Origin: Rhodococcus sp. RD6.2
GTDB taxonomy: Bacteria > Actinomycetota > Actinomycetes > Mycobacteriales > Mycobacteriaceae
Direction of reading: 5' to 3'
Assembly: GCF_001040705.1 (NCBI RefSeq)
Contig: NZ_CVQP01000012.1
Coordinates: 124,001-188,000 of the forward strand
Length of the DNA: 64,000 bases
Part shown: in pieces, positions 38,121 to 46,714 of the stretch
Position numbering within the stretch: the stretch's first letter is position 1
Layout: the number at the start of each line of letters is the position of its first letter
Notes under the pieces: model-generated
Seen by the model: only the letters and a program-made list of their open reading frames with translations
Told to the model about the DNA's origin: nothing
Database searches by the model: none
Translations under genes and position numbers: made by a program

Positions 38121-38200
38121 CGTCCACACACCTTTTCAAGCATGCACATGGGGTTTCGGCGTGCAAAACCCGTGTGTGACGGTGAAAAGGTGTGTGGACG
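38121..38200. repeat. Large nested hairpin at the island edge
   Basis: An 18-bp perfect outer stem (38121-38138 with 38183-38200) encloses 44 bases that fold again through GGGTTT and AAACCC. It lies between the HhH-GPD remnant and the convergent membrane hydrolase gene (stop at 38207). It can act as a two-way terminator. Similarity to a small mobile repeat cannot be excluded. Confidence 0.6.
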
Positions 38201-38206
38201 TATCCG

Positions 38207-39916
38207 CTATTCGGGCAGCCCGTCCTGGATGACGGTGTGCACGCGGGCGGTGTCGTCGGCGGTCCAGCCCTCGGGCTGCAGGATCGCGGCCCACATGTCG
38301 GCGGCATCGGCCCCGAAGGTGTGCCCGTGACCGGGCGGGACATCGGCGGAGAACACCATGTCCAGGGTGACCTGCCAGAACGTCACGAACGGGATCCACC
38401 TCATGCCGGGGTCGACGTCGTCGCCGAGCGGTTCGCGGAGCCAGTCCGGCTTGTTCAGCAGCAGGTCGAACGACCACCAGGTGATCGGGTCGGATGCGTG
38501 CTGCCAGTAGACGATTCGCGGATCACCCCACGGGGCGCCCGCCAACTCGAGGTCGGCTGCCGACGCCACGAACCGCACGTTCTCACCACCGTCGATCACG
38601 GGAAGCCGTTCGAACGAACCGGAGTCGCGGTGTGCGGTCAGATACGACCACTGCGGGGCGAAGTTCGGGGTACCGACCCACAGCGCGCCGTCGGTGCGGG
38701 CAAGCATGTCCGGGGCGCCGCTGAAAGCGCCCTGACCGCCGAATGATCCGAGGCTCTCTCCGAATGTGACGAGCTTCGGGCGGGACTCCTCCGGGCGTTC
38801 CGCCAGTGCGCGCTCGACCGCCTCGAAGAGTGCCCGGCCGGCCTGGGGTGGGGTCTCGCGGTCGGCGATGAACGACAGTGCGCTGGGCAGGAAGGAGTAC
38901 TGCATCGCCGCGATCGCGGAGTCGCCGCCGGTGGTGTACTCGAGGGCGGACGCGACGCGGGCATTGACCCACCCGCGTCCGGTGGTCGTCGCGACCGCGA
39001 CGACGGACCGGTCGAATGCCCCGGTGCGTTCCAGTTCCGCGACCACGAGATCGGCGGCGTCGTCCACGTTGTCGGCGGATTCGCGACCCGCGTACACGCG
39101 GATCGGGGTGAGTGCGGGACGCCCTGTGACGCTGGTGATCTGCTCGGCGGTCGGCCCGCCCGCGACGAAGGTCCGGCCCTCCCGGCCGAGGGTGTCCCAG
39201 GGCTGGGCGGACGCGGGCGATCCGGAGCGCTCCGGTGCCTGCGGCGGCTCCACACCGTCCGCGGTGCTCTGGTCGGCGGCGGCAGCGGACTGGTTCGCCA
39301 GGCCGATCAGCCCCCGGTACACCAGACCGTTCACGGCGAAGATCCCAACGACGACAACGAGGGCGACGGCGACGAGCCGAGCAATCGGCGCGGGGACGTA
39401 CCGCGAGCCGACGCGGGTGAGGGCTCGGGTACCGCGCCGGATGCCGCGCGCGGCGGCGAGGAGGAGAACGGCGACCGCCAGGGACAGCACGAGGATGAGC
39501 AGGTAGTTGGCGCGATTGATGCGCTCGACACCGGCGAGGTCGCGGACGATCTGCTGCCACCACGACCCGAGAACCAGGAAGGTCGGGACGGTGACGGCGG
39601 CGACCGCGGCCAGCGACCACCAGCCGATGCGTCGCGTCCGATCCGAGAAGTTCGGGGACACACCGCACCTGCGGACCACCCACGCCGCGGCGCACCCGAG
39701 CCCATAGCCGATCGCGACGCTGATGCCGGTCGCGACGGCCTGCAGATACCAGACCCGAGGCAGGAGCGACGGCGTCATCGACCACACGAAGAAGAGCAGT
39801 GCGACGCTGAGCCCGACCGGGTGCAGTGCCGCGAATCGGCGTGGGGGCCCGAGTTGTTCGGGCGCCGGCGCGGCGTCGTCCGGGATGGGGTCGGCGGCGG
39901 TGAGTGTCGTGGTCAT
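38207..39916 (-). CDS. Membrane-anchored alpha/beta hydrolase (Abhydrolase_9 type)
   Basis: 569 residues. Four N-terminal membrane helices (PVGLSVALLFFVWSM, AVATGISVAIGYGLG, WWSLAAVAAVTVPTF, LLILVLSLAVAVLLL) and a fifth near residue 180 precede a catalytic domain facing outward. Motifs are RVYAGRES, TTTGRGWVN, YSFLPSALSFI and a GESLGS elbow (Ser near 388), with a late His in GHGHTFG. The family is typical of mycolata and of unknown substrate, perhaps a lipid esterase. AGGA precedes the ATG. The long hairpin at 38121 lies behind the stop. Confidence 0.82.
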   Translation of the reverse strand: MTTTLTAADPIPDDAAPAPEQLGPPRRFAALHPVGLSVALLFFVWSMTPSLLPRVWYLQAVATGISVAIGYGLGCAAAWVVRRCGVSPNFSDRTRRIGWWSLAAVAAVTVPTFLVLGSWWQQIVRDLAGVERINRANYLLILVLSLAVAVLLLAAARGIRRGTRALTRVGSRYVPAPIARLVAVALVVVVGIFAVNGLVYRGLIGLANQSAAAADQSTADGVEPPQAPERSGSPASAQPWDTLGREGRTFVAGGPTAEQITSVTGRPALTPIRVYAGRESADNVDDAADLVVAELERTGAFDRSVVAVATTTGRGWVNARVASALEYTTGGDSAIAAMQYSFLPSALSFIADRETPPQAGRALFEAVERALAERPEESRPKLVTFGESLGSFGGQGAFSGAPDMLARTDGALWVGTPNFAPQWSYLTAHRDSGSFERLPVIDGGENVRFVASAADLELAGAPWGDPRIVYWQHASDPITWWSFDLLLNKPDWLREPLGDDVDPGMRWIPFVTFWQVTLDMVFSADVPPGHGHTFGADAADMWAAILQPEGWTADDTARVHTVIQDGLPE

Positions 39917-39998
39917 CGTCGGTCCTGGCTGCGGGGTGTGCGGGATCCGGGACCGGACCCCCGCGGATGGTAGCGGACCGGCGCCGGTTAACCCACAG

Positions 39999-41357
39999 CT
40001 ACGCGTTGCCGGGTGCGGTGGAGTCGTCGCTGTCGGGATCGCGGCGTTGCCGGTCCTCGTCGCGGTGCGGCGGGAACAGGCCCGTGTGGCCGCCGAAGGG
40101 TCCGTGCGATCCGGGATTGCCGTGGGCGAGGACGGCGTGCTCGTAGGCGGACTCGGCGTGGAGCGCGAGGTCGATGCCACCGGCCTCTTCGTCGGCGGTG
40201 ACGCGGAATCCGAACGTCCGGTCGATCATTTTGCCGAGCAGATAGGTGACGCCGAACGCGTATCCGCCGACCACGACGACGCACAGCGCTTGCTTGCCGA
40301 GCTGGGTGAGCCCGCCGCCGTACAGCAGGCCTTCGGCCCCGTTCGTCATGATCTGGGCGGCGAGCAGGCCGATGGCGAGAGTGCCGACGATGCCGCCGAC
40401 GAGGTGCACGCCGACGACGTCGAGGGAGTCGTCGTACCCGAACCGGAACTTCCAGCCGACGGCGAACGAGCAGACGACACCGGCGAGCAGACCGACGACC
40501 GCGGCACCGAGGACGGTGACCCACCCGCACGACGGGGTGATCGCGACCAGGCCCGCGACGACGCCGGACGCGGCGCCGAAGGTGGTCGGGTGGCCGTCGC
40601 GGCGCTGCTCGACGACCATCCAGCCGAGCATGCCGGTGCAGCCCGCGACGAGGGTGTTGACGAAGACGGCCGCGGCGGTGCCGTTGGCGCCGAGGGCGGA
40701 TCCGGCGTTGAAGCCGAACCAGCCGAACCACAGCAGTCCGACACCGAGCAGCACGAGCGGCAGGTTGTGCGGGCGCATCGGCTCGGTGCCGAACCCGATC
40801 CGCTTGCCGAGCACCAGGGCGAGCGCCAGGCCGGACGCGCCGGACACGATCTCGACGACGAGACCGCCCGCGTAGTCGAGGGCGCCGAAGGCGGCGATCC
40901 AGCCGTCCGGTCCCCACACCCAGTGCGCGACGGGGACGTATACGAGCAGGGTCCACACGGGGACGAACACCATCCACGACGAGAACTTGGCGCGGTCCGC
41001 GATCGCACCGCTGATCAGGGCAGCTGTGAGGATCGCGAAGGTGAGCTGGAACGTGGCGAACAGCAGCTCGGGGACGGTGCCGTGCACGGTGTCGGGGCCG
41101 ATGCCCGCCATCCCGATGTGCTCGAGTCCACCGAGGAGCCCGCCGCCGATGTCGTCGCCGAAGACGAGGGTGTATCCGACGACCAGCCACACCACCGTGA
41201 CCAGCGCGATCGCGACGAAACTCATCATGATCATGTTGAGCACACCCTTGGACCTGACCATGCCGCCGTAGAACAGCGCCAGTCCCGGCGTCATCAACAG
41301 GACAAGTGCGGTACTCGCCAGCAACCAGGCGGTGTCGCCGGTGTCGATCGCGTTCAC
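39999..41357 (-). CDS. amt: Ammonium transporter
   Basis: 452 residues, eleven membrane helices of the Amt/Rh family. Typical stretches are TPGLALFYGGMVRSKGVLNM, WVWGPDGWIAAFGALDYAGG, WFGWFGFNAGSALGANG and DDSLDVVGVHLVGGIVGT (pore His). The cytoplasmic tail is longer than usual and rich in Gly, His and Asp. No glnK/glnB or glnD follows, unlike the mycobacterial amt operon, so this copy may be a stand-alone paralog. GTG start with AGGAG upstream. Confidence 0.93.
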   Translation of the reverse strand: MNAIDTGDTAWLLASTALVLLMTPGLALFYGGMVRSKGVLNMIMMSFVAIALVTVVWLVVGYTLVFGDDIGGGLLGGLEHIGMAGIGPDTVHGTVPELLFATFQLTFAILTAALISGAIADRAKFSSWMVFVPVWTLLVYVPVAHWVWGPDGWIAAFGALDYAGGLVVEIVSGASGLALALVLGKRIGFGTEPMRPHNLPLVLLGVGLLWFGWFGFNAGSALGANGTAAAVFVNTLVAGCTGMLGWMVVEQRRDGHPTTFGAASGVVAGLVAITPSCGWVTVLGAAVVGLLAGVVCSFAVGWKFRFGYDDSLDVVGVHLVGGIVGTLAIGLLAAQIMTNGAEGLLYGGGLTQLGKQALCVVVVGGYAFGVTYLLGKMIDRTFGFRVTADEEAGGIDLALHAESAYEHAVLAHGNPGSHGPFGGHTGLFPPHRDEDRQRRDPDSDDSTAPGNA

Positions 41358-41586
41358 GTTGTGCTCCTGTCGGTGGCTCGCTCGTATACCGCAAGCGACG
41401 ATGGTCTGCTCGGGTTTCACCGGCACTGCAGTGGTGTTGCGTGATTGTTTCGCCTTTCTCACACGCTGGACTTTGCGAGCATCGGAGGGCGTGAACGGAT
41501 CGTTCACGCCCTCGAAACGGAGTCGGCGCAGCGGGTGCCCGGCGGGGGACGGGCCCGATGTCGGTGCTCGCCGGTACCCTCACGGC

Positions 41587-43917
41587 GTGGCCCTCTACCG
41601 GAAGTACCGACCGGCGACCTTCGCGGAGGTGGTCGGGCAGGAGCACGTCACCGAGCCCCTGAGCACCGCCCTCGACGCCGGACGCATCAACCATGCGTAC
41701 CTGTTCTCCGGTCCGCGTGGCTGCGGTAAGACGTCCTCCGCGCGCATCCTCGCCCGCTCGCTCAACTGCGTGCAGGGGCCCACCTCGACTCCGTGCGGGA
41801 CGTGCCATTCCTGCGTCGCCCTCGGTCCGGGTGGTCCGGGCAACCTCGACGTGATCGAGCTCGACGCCGCGAGCCACGGCGGCGTCGACGACACCCGCGA
41901 GTTGCGCGACCGCGCCTTCTACGCGCCCGCCGAGTCGCGCTACCGGATCTTCATCGTGGACGAGGCGCACATGGTCACCACGCAGGGCTTCAACGCCCTG
42001 CTCAAGATCGTGGAGGAACCGCCGGAGCACCTGATCTTCGTGTTCGCGACCACCGAGCCGGAGAAGGTGCTGCCGACGATTCGGTCGCGCACCCACCACT
42101 ACCCGTTCCGGTTGCTCGCGCCGAACACGATGCGCGGGCTCCTGGAGAAGATCTGCGTGCAGGAGCAGGTCTCGGTGCAGGACGCGGTGTATCCGCTGGT
42201 CATCCGGGCAGGCGGGGGCTCGCCGCGCGACTCGCTCAGCGTGCTCGACCAGCTCCTCGCCGGTGCGGGCGACGAGGGCGTGACGTACCCGCGTGCGCTC
42301 TCGCTCCTCGGCGTCACCGATGTCGCGTTGATCGACGAGGCTGTCGACGCGCTTGCCGTCGGCGACGGGGCAGCCCTGTTCGGCACCGTCGACAAGGTGA
42401 TGGACGCCGGTCATGACCCGCGCCGTTTTGCCGTCGACCTGCTGGAACGGATCCGCGACCTGATCCTGATGCGCGCGGTCCCCGACGCGGGTGAGCGTGG
42501 GCTCGTCGACGCACCCGGTGACGTGCTCGAACGGATGCGGGAGCAGGCGGAGCGGATCGGTCCCGCCACGCTGGCCCGCTATGCGGAACTCCTGCACGCC
42601 GGCCTGGGCGAGATGCGGGGAGCGACGGCTCCGCGGTTGCTGCTCGAAGTGATCTGCGCGCGGATGCTGCTGCCTGCCGCCTCCGATGCCGAGTCCGCCG
42701 TCCTTCAACGCCTCGAGCGGCTCGAGCAGGGCGGCGTGGTCGCCTCCGGTGCCCACGTCCCGGCCGCTGCCGCGGTCCCGTCGGCGGCGCCTCCCGCTCC
42801 GGACGGTCCGGCACCCCGGTTCCAGCGCCCGTCGCAGCGCAAGCAGGCGGACGACGCCGTGGCTGCGGCGGAACCCGCCGCTCCGGTGCCTGCGGTGTCC
42901 AACACGCCGACCCCCGAACCCGTGGTGGCGACGCCCGAGGTCCACCCCGTGGTGACGCCCGAGCCTGCGGCCGTCGTGACGTCCGAGCCTGCGGCGGCCG
43001 AACCCGAGGTTCCGGTGGACATGCCGTCGGTGGACGTAGCGGTGCCCGAGGCGCCCGTTGCTGCGGAGTCCATCTCGCCCGAGAGTGCGGATGCGGCAAG
43101 GTCAAACGACGTTGAGCCGCAGCTGATTTCCGAGAACGTCTCCGTGGCTCCCGAACCCGCAGCGCCTCCGGCGCCCGAGCCCACTGCGCCCCCGGTGCCC
43201 GAGCCCACAGCGCCCCCGGTGCCCGAGCCCACAGCGCCCCCGGTGCCGGAACCCGCAGCGCCCCCGGCGCCCGAGCCTGCGGTGGCTGCGGCTGCCAACG
43301 AGCCTGACGCCGCAGCGGTGCGGGCGGCGTGGTCGGAGGTCCGGGCGAAGGTCCGGGATCGAAGCCGCACCGTCGAGGTGATGCTGTCCGGTGCATCGGT
43401 GCGCGGGGTGGGGGACGGCCGTCTGGTGCTCGTGCACGCGTCGGCGCCGCTGGCCAAGCGGCTCGCGGAGCCCCGAAACGCAGAGGTCATCCGGCAGGCG
43501 CTGCACGATGTGTTCGGCGTGGACTGGTCGGTCGACTGCCAGGTGGGGTCTGCGGACGAACCTGCACCTGCGCGGGCGGCCGCGCGTCCGCAGCAGTCGA
43601 AACCTGCTGCTGCTCCCAGGTTCTCACGGCCCAGTCAGGCGCAGGCGGCGCCTGCGTCAGCCCCGGAGTCTCGTCCCGAACCCGCTTCGCGTCCCCCCGT
43701 CGACGACATTCCTCCGCCCGACGAACCGGACTACCCGCACGATCCGGGGCCGATGGACTTCGATCCGCCCACTCCGGACTCGGTGACCGCCGAGGACGAA
43801 GAGGAAATGATGGCGGAGGCTGCCGAGCCCGCGGATCCGTCCGTCCGGCGGGACCCCGACGAGGTCGCGCTCGAACTGCTCGCGGACATCCTCGGGGCCA
43901 AGCCGATCGACGGCTGA
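41587..43917 (+). CDS. dnaX: DNA polymerase III subunits gamma and tau
   Basis: 776 residues. The clamp-loader AAA+ core starts VALYRKYRPATFAEVVGQ. Walker A GPRGCGKT is at 42-49, the four zinc Cys are 61, 70, 73 and 76, followed by FIVDEAHMV and a sensor segment FVFATTEPEKVLPTIRSRT. After residue ~380 a Pro/Ala/Glu-rich linker contains PEPTAPPV repeats, then a tau-like polymerase-binding domain (about 575-660). It loads the beta clamp and ties the polymerase to the helicase. GTG start is set by conserved sequence. Confidence 0.95.
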   Translation: MALYRKYRPATFAEVVGQEHVTEPLSTALDAGRINHAYLFSGPRGCGKTSSARILARSLNCVQGPTSTPCGTCHSCVALGPGGPGNLDVIELDAASHGGVDDTRELRDRAFYAPAESRYRIFIVDEAHMVTTQGFNALLKIVEEPPEHLIFVFATTEPEKVLPTIRSRTHHYPFRLLAPNTMRGLLEKICVQEQVSVQDAVYPLVIRAGGGSPRDSLSVLDQLLAGAGDEGVTYPRALSLLGVTDVALIDEAVDALAVGDGAALFGTVDKVMDAGHDPRRFAVDLLERIRDLILMRAVPDAGERGLVDAPGDVLERMREQAERIGPATLARYAELLHAGLGEMRGATAPRLLLEVICARMLLPAASDAESAVLQRLERLEQGGVVASGAHVPAAAAVPSAAPPAPDGPAPRFQRPSQRKQADDAVAAAEPAAPVPAVSNTPTPEPVVATPEVHPVVTPEPAAVVTSEPAAAEPEVPVDMPSVDVAVPEAPVAAESISPESADAARSNDVEPQLISENVSVAPEPAAPPAPEPTAPPVPEPTAPPVPEPTAPPVPEPAAPPAPEPAVAAAANEPDAAAVRAAWSEVRAKVRDRSRTVEVMLSGASVRGVGDGRLVLVHASAPLAKRLAEPRNAEVIRQALHDVFGVDWSVDCQVGSADEPAPARAAARPQQSKPAAAPRFSRPSQAQAAPASAPESRPEPASRPPVDDIPPPDEPDYPHDPGPMDFDPPTPDSVTAEDEEEMMAEAAEPADPSVRRDPDEVALELLADILGAKPIDG
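43155..43280 (+). repeat. 24-base in-frame repeats in dnaX
   Basis: Consecutive units of 24 bases (gagcccacagcgcccccggt plus gccc) code for PEPTAPPV four to five times in the linker of the tau subunit. Copy number probably varies between strains without harm. Confidence 0.7.
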
Positions 43918-43940
43918 CGGTGCGGGCGTCGGCGGTCTGC

Positions 43941-44912
43941 TCAGGCCGAGCGGAGGCGCCTGGACGCGACGTTGCGGCGCGCGAAATCGACACTGAGAGA
44001 GATGAGTTCACTGCTCTCGCGTAGCACTGTCGCAAGGACGGGGAAGGCGTGGATCTGGCCGCTCCACAGGTGCGTCTCGACGATCCGTCCGGCACGTTCG
44101 AGGCGATCGGTGAAGAGTTCGACGTCGGGTCGCATCAGCTCGTACTCCGCGCAGGCGAGGAACACCGGCGGAAACACGGCGGGATCGGCGTCGACCGGGG
44201 ACTCGGCTCCTGGGATGCGGTCGGGTCCACCGAGCCACCGGTCCTTGAGCTGGGCGACCTTGCGCATCGGAAGGTATGCGTCCTTGCGCATGAACCGGGG
44301 GTCGTGGCGTTCGAGGTGCAGGTTGAGCAGCGGCGAGTATCCGATCACCGCGGCCGGTCGATGAAGTCCCTGGGCCACCGCCAGTTCGGCGACCTTCATG
44401 GCGAGGTAGCCGCCGGCCGAGTCGCCCGCGACGATGACCTTCGTCGGGTCGGGACAGTCGTCGAGCAGGGCCCGGTACGCGGCCATCGCGTCGGCGATCG
44501 ACGTGCCGATCCCGCCGTCGGGTAGCTGGCGGTATTCGACGGACACGACCGGAACTCCGGCCTTTGCCGACATGAGCCCGCAGAGGCTGCGGTGGGTGCC
44601 GCGTCCGCAGAAGACGAAGCCGCCGCCGTGGAGATACAGGATGGTGGCGCCCGCGAGGTCGTCGGTCGCGACGTGATTGTGGGTGATCCGCTCGCAGGGC
44701 ACGCCGCCGAGGTTCAGTGGTTCCACGCGCGTGCGGGGAGGTGCGGGGAGTCGGTCGACGTAGGTTTCCAGGTCGGCGAGCACGCGGATGCCCGCGTCGG
44801 TGGCGGGCCAGATCGTGAACAGCGGCTTGACCACCGCGTGCGCGAACCCGGAGACCAGGTGTGCGCGGAGGCTGACATCCCAGTGCCAAACGGTGTTCTC
44901 CCCGGTGCGCAT
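43941..44912 (-). CDS. Alpha/beta hydrolase of the hormone-sensitive lipase family
   Basis: 323 residues. The family signature HGGG is at 95-98, the nucleophile Ser165 in GDSAGG, then an acid near the CAEYELMRPD segment and a His in GQIHAFPV. The lipid or ester substrate is unknown; relatives in mycobacteria are the Lip esterases. ATG 44912 has AAAGGGG upstream. A CRP-like palindrome at 44934-44949 lies directly before it. Confidence 0.87.
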   Translation of the reverse strand: MRTGENTVWHWDVSLRAHLVSGFAHAVVKPLFTIWPATDAGIRVLADLETYVDRLPAPPRTRVEPLNLGGVPCERITHNHVATDDLAGATILYLHGGGFVFCGRGTHRSLCGLMSAKAGVPVVSVEYRQLPDGGIGTSIADAMAAYRALLDDCPDPTKVIVAGDSAGGYLAMKVAELAVAQGLHRPAAVIGYSPLLNLHLERHDPRFMRKDAYLPMRKVAQLKDRWLGGPDRIPGAESPVDADPAVFPPVFLACAEYELMRPDVELFTDRLERAGRIVETHLWSGQIHAFPVLATVLRESSELISLSVDFARRNVASRRLRSA

Positions 44913-44933
44913 TTTGCGACCCCTTTGCATTGC

Positions 44934-44949
44934 CGTGACCTATGTCACG
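44934..44949. promoter_or_regulatory. CRP-like palindrome before the esterase gene
   Basis: CGTGACCTATGTCACG is a perfect dyad with the GTGA-N6-TCAC core of CRP/FNR-family sites. It ends 22 bases upstream of the ATG at 44912. Palindromes of this form also serve TetR-type regulators of lipid genes in actinobacteria. Confidence 0.4.
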
Positions 44950-45312
44950 ATCACGATAGGGCCGTCGGTCTCGTTTCGTAGGCGAACCGACCGGCCAACC
45001 GCGGAGGACGTCCGTGTCCACGGCAGATGCTGCGACGATCTCCGTTTGGCGAATCAACGACGTTCGGACACCGGCGCGTCACCTCCTCGTCGACGACCAT
45101 TTCTGGCATCGTTGCTCAAGCGAATTGGTCGGAAGGCCTTCATCCGGTGAACGTCAGCAGTCGTCACAGGAGTTCGGTGGCGGGACGGGTGCGTGATCCG
45201 AATCGGGGCCGAGCACGACGGATCGCCGACCTGGGGGCTGTTCAGCAGCCTTCCGGGGCCGTAGTCTTCCGGGCACGACGTTGGGCCAGGTGGCGACACG
45301 ACGAGGGAGTGG
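44950..45312. other. Intergenic stretch with one weak small frame
   Basis: Between the esterase and the next plus-strand gene only the short frame at 45014-45196 looks possibly coding. No RNA gene or repeat was recognised in the rest. Confidence 0.4.
45014..45196 (+). CDS. Possible small protein (60 residues)
   Basis: GTG start with GGAGG six bases upstream. The first 45 residues (ATISVWRINDVRTPARHLLV, then DDHFWHRCSSELVG) look like real protein, the rest is low complexity. It has no recognised family. It could be a decayed gene. Confidence 0.25.
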   Translation: MSTADAATISVWRINDVRTPARHLLVDDHFWHRCSSELVGRPSSGERQQSSQEFGGGTGA

Positions 45313-45813
45313 GTGACCATGCGGTTGCACCGCCTGGACGAGTGTCGCGACGACGAGCCCGCGGACCATGCGAACCTGACGCTGCTCATCTCGCCCGACG
45401 ACGCAGCGGAACCGAGTCTGGGGACACTTCGCGTCGTCGGCGTCGTGCGAAACCGCGGCGGTGAGCCGGTCCCCGGCGCCACGCTCGACTGGTGGCATCC
45501 GGCCGAGGGCGACGGAAGTGCGCTGGCCGGCGGCGGCGTCGACCTCGTGGGACCGACTGCGCCGGACGGAACGGCGATCGCATGCGATCGCGGCTCCTTC
45601 GACGTCACGGCAGGCGACCCCGAGGAGCATCTGAAGGTCGTGGTCAGCGCTGACGGCTACGCGCCACTCGAAGTTCGTCTGGTGCCGCTACCCGGCCTTC
45701 CCGCGATCTCCCCGCCGATCGCGAGGTCCGGCAGAGCGCCGCTCGCCGTCCGGCCCGGCGCCGCCGACCAGGTCGAATCCTGGTGCGAGTTCCTGCTCTC
45801 GCCTCTGGACTGA
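45313..45813 (+). CDS. Small protein resembling the intradiol dioxygenase beta-fold
   Basis: 166 residues. The segment GTLRVVGVVRNRGGEPVPGATLDWWHPAEGDGS follows the pattern G-x-V-x-D-x-x-G-x-P-V-P-G-A-x-x-x-x-W found in intradiol ring-cleavage dioxygenases and related Ig-like domains. The two Tyr and two His that bind iron in true dioxygenases are not visible in the right places, and the protein is shorter. It is likely a non-catalytic beta-sandwich. GTG start with GAGGGAGT upstream. Confidence 0.55.
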   Translation: MTMRLHRLDECRDDEPADHANLTLLISPDDAAEPSLGTLRVVGVVRNRGGEPVPGATLDWWHPAEGDGSALAGGGVDLVGPTAPDGTAIACDRGSFDVTAGDPEEHLKVVVSADGYAPLEVRLVPLPGLPAISPPIARSGRAPLAVRPGAADQVESWCEFLLSPLD

Positions 45814-45926
45814 CCCGAATTCTTCCCGGGTGCCCGGGTCACCGGACCCTGGTGGCCGGGACATCGGGCGCCACATCCTGAACTGCAGTCGATCCCGTAC
45901 GGGCGGGGCAGTGAAGGAGGAACCAG

Positions 45927-46622
45927 ATGACGATCAGCAGTTCCACGGAAACCGAACCCACCGCTGCTGCCGTTCCCGCGGCGCGGCGCGTCGGGTGGAC
46001 CGCGGCGGGTGTCCTCGCAGGCGTCGCGGGTGTCGTCGGAATTCAGGCGAGCGGCGGCGTCACCGCAGTGTACGACGACGAGATCGCCGGGAACCCGGTC
46101 GCGATCGCCGAGCGGCTCACCGACCAGCGAACGACGATCCTGGTCGAACACTTCGGGTTTGCGATCGCGGCCTTGGCGTTGCTGGTGTTCGCGGCCGGGC
46201 TGGCGCGTCTGCTCACCGACCGGTTGGAGCGGGGGAGTGTGCTTCCCGGGGTCGCGGCGGGTGGCCTGGTGGTGACGTCGGCGGTCTGCCTCCTCGGCAC
46301 CGGCCTGACGACCGAGCTGGTGTTCGGGCTGTCCGAGCGGGACCAGATGGTCCCCGAGTTCGCCGTCGTGGCGGCGCACTGGCTGGGCACGATCCCGTGG
46401 CTGTGGGCGGCGGCGGGTGTCAGTGCGTTGGCGGTTGCGGTCGCGTCGCTGCGACACGGCGCGGTCCCGCGCTGGCTCGGCTGGGTGAGTGTCGTCCTCG
46501 GCGGGCTCACCGCACTGTTCGGGATGTCGCCGCTGCAGTACATGGCCGGGTTCACCGGACCTGTCTGGGTTCTCGTCTGCGCGATCGGTCTGTGGGTCAG
46601 CGGACGCAAGCAGGCGCTCTGA
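45927..46622 (+). CDS. Integral membrane protein, six helices
   Basis: 231 residues. Helices lie at about 25-45, 78-95, 105-125, 140-160, 168-188 and 200-222. A periplasmic loop with TAVYDDEIAGNPVAIAERLTDQR follows helix one. It resembles unnamed membrane proteins (DUF4386-like in layout) with no known activity. AAGGAGGAA precedes the ATG. The histidine kinase gene begins 93 bases later in the same direction, so the protein could be its signal partner. Confidence 0.65.
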   Translation: MTISSSTETEPTAAAVPAARRVGWTAAGVLAGVAGVVGIQASGGVTAVYDDEIAGNPVAIAERLTDQRTTILVEHFGFAIAALALLVFAAGLARLLTDRLERGSVLPGVAAGGLVVTSAVCLLGTGLTTELVFGLSERDQMVPEFAVVAAHWLGTIPWLWAAAGVSALAVAVASLRHGAVPRWLGWVSVVLGGLTALFGMSPLQYMAGFTGPVWVLVCAIGLWVSGRKQAL

Positions 46623-46714
46623 CCGACAATGAGGCCTTCGGCTTGTGCGCCTTCGTGGTGGTTGGGACCACGAATAGGGCGCACGGGCGGCGGGGTCGCG
46701 AGAAGGAGTGACGG

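Noticed and set aside
35634-38206. Insertion sequence or integrase within the low-G+C island
   Set aside because: Neither protein has transposase or recombinase motifs and no terminal inverted repeats or target duplications of IS type were found.
41358-41586. Riboswitch or GlnR site between amt and dnaX
   Set aside because: I searched by eye for conserved riboswitch elements and paired GTAAC-like boxes and saw none convincing.
39988-42945. Very long reverse-strand open frame (985 codons) across amt and dnaX
   Set aside because: It lies antisense to the front of dnaX and out of frame over amt, and reads as Arg/Gly/Asp-rich noise. High-G+C DNA often gives such frames opposite real genes.
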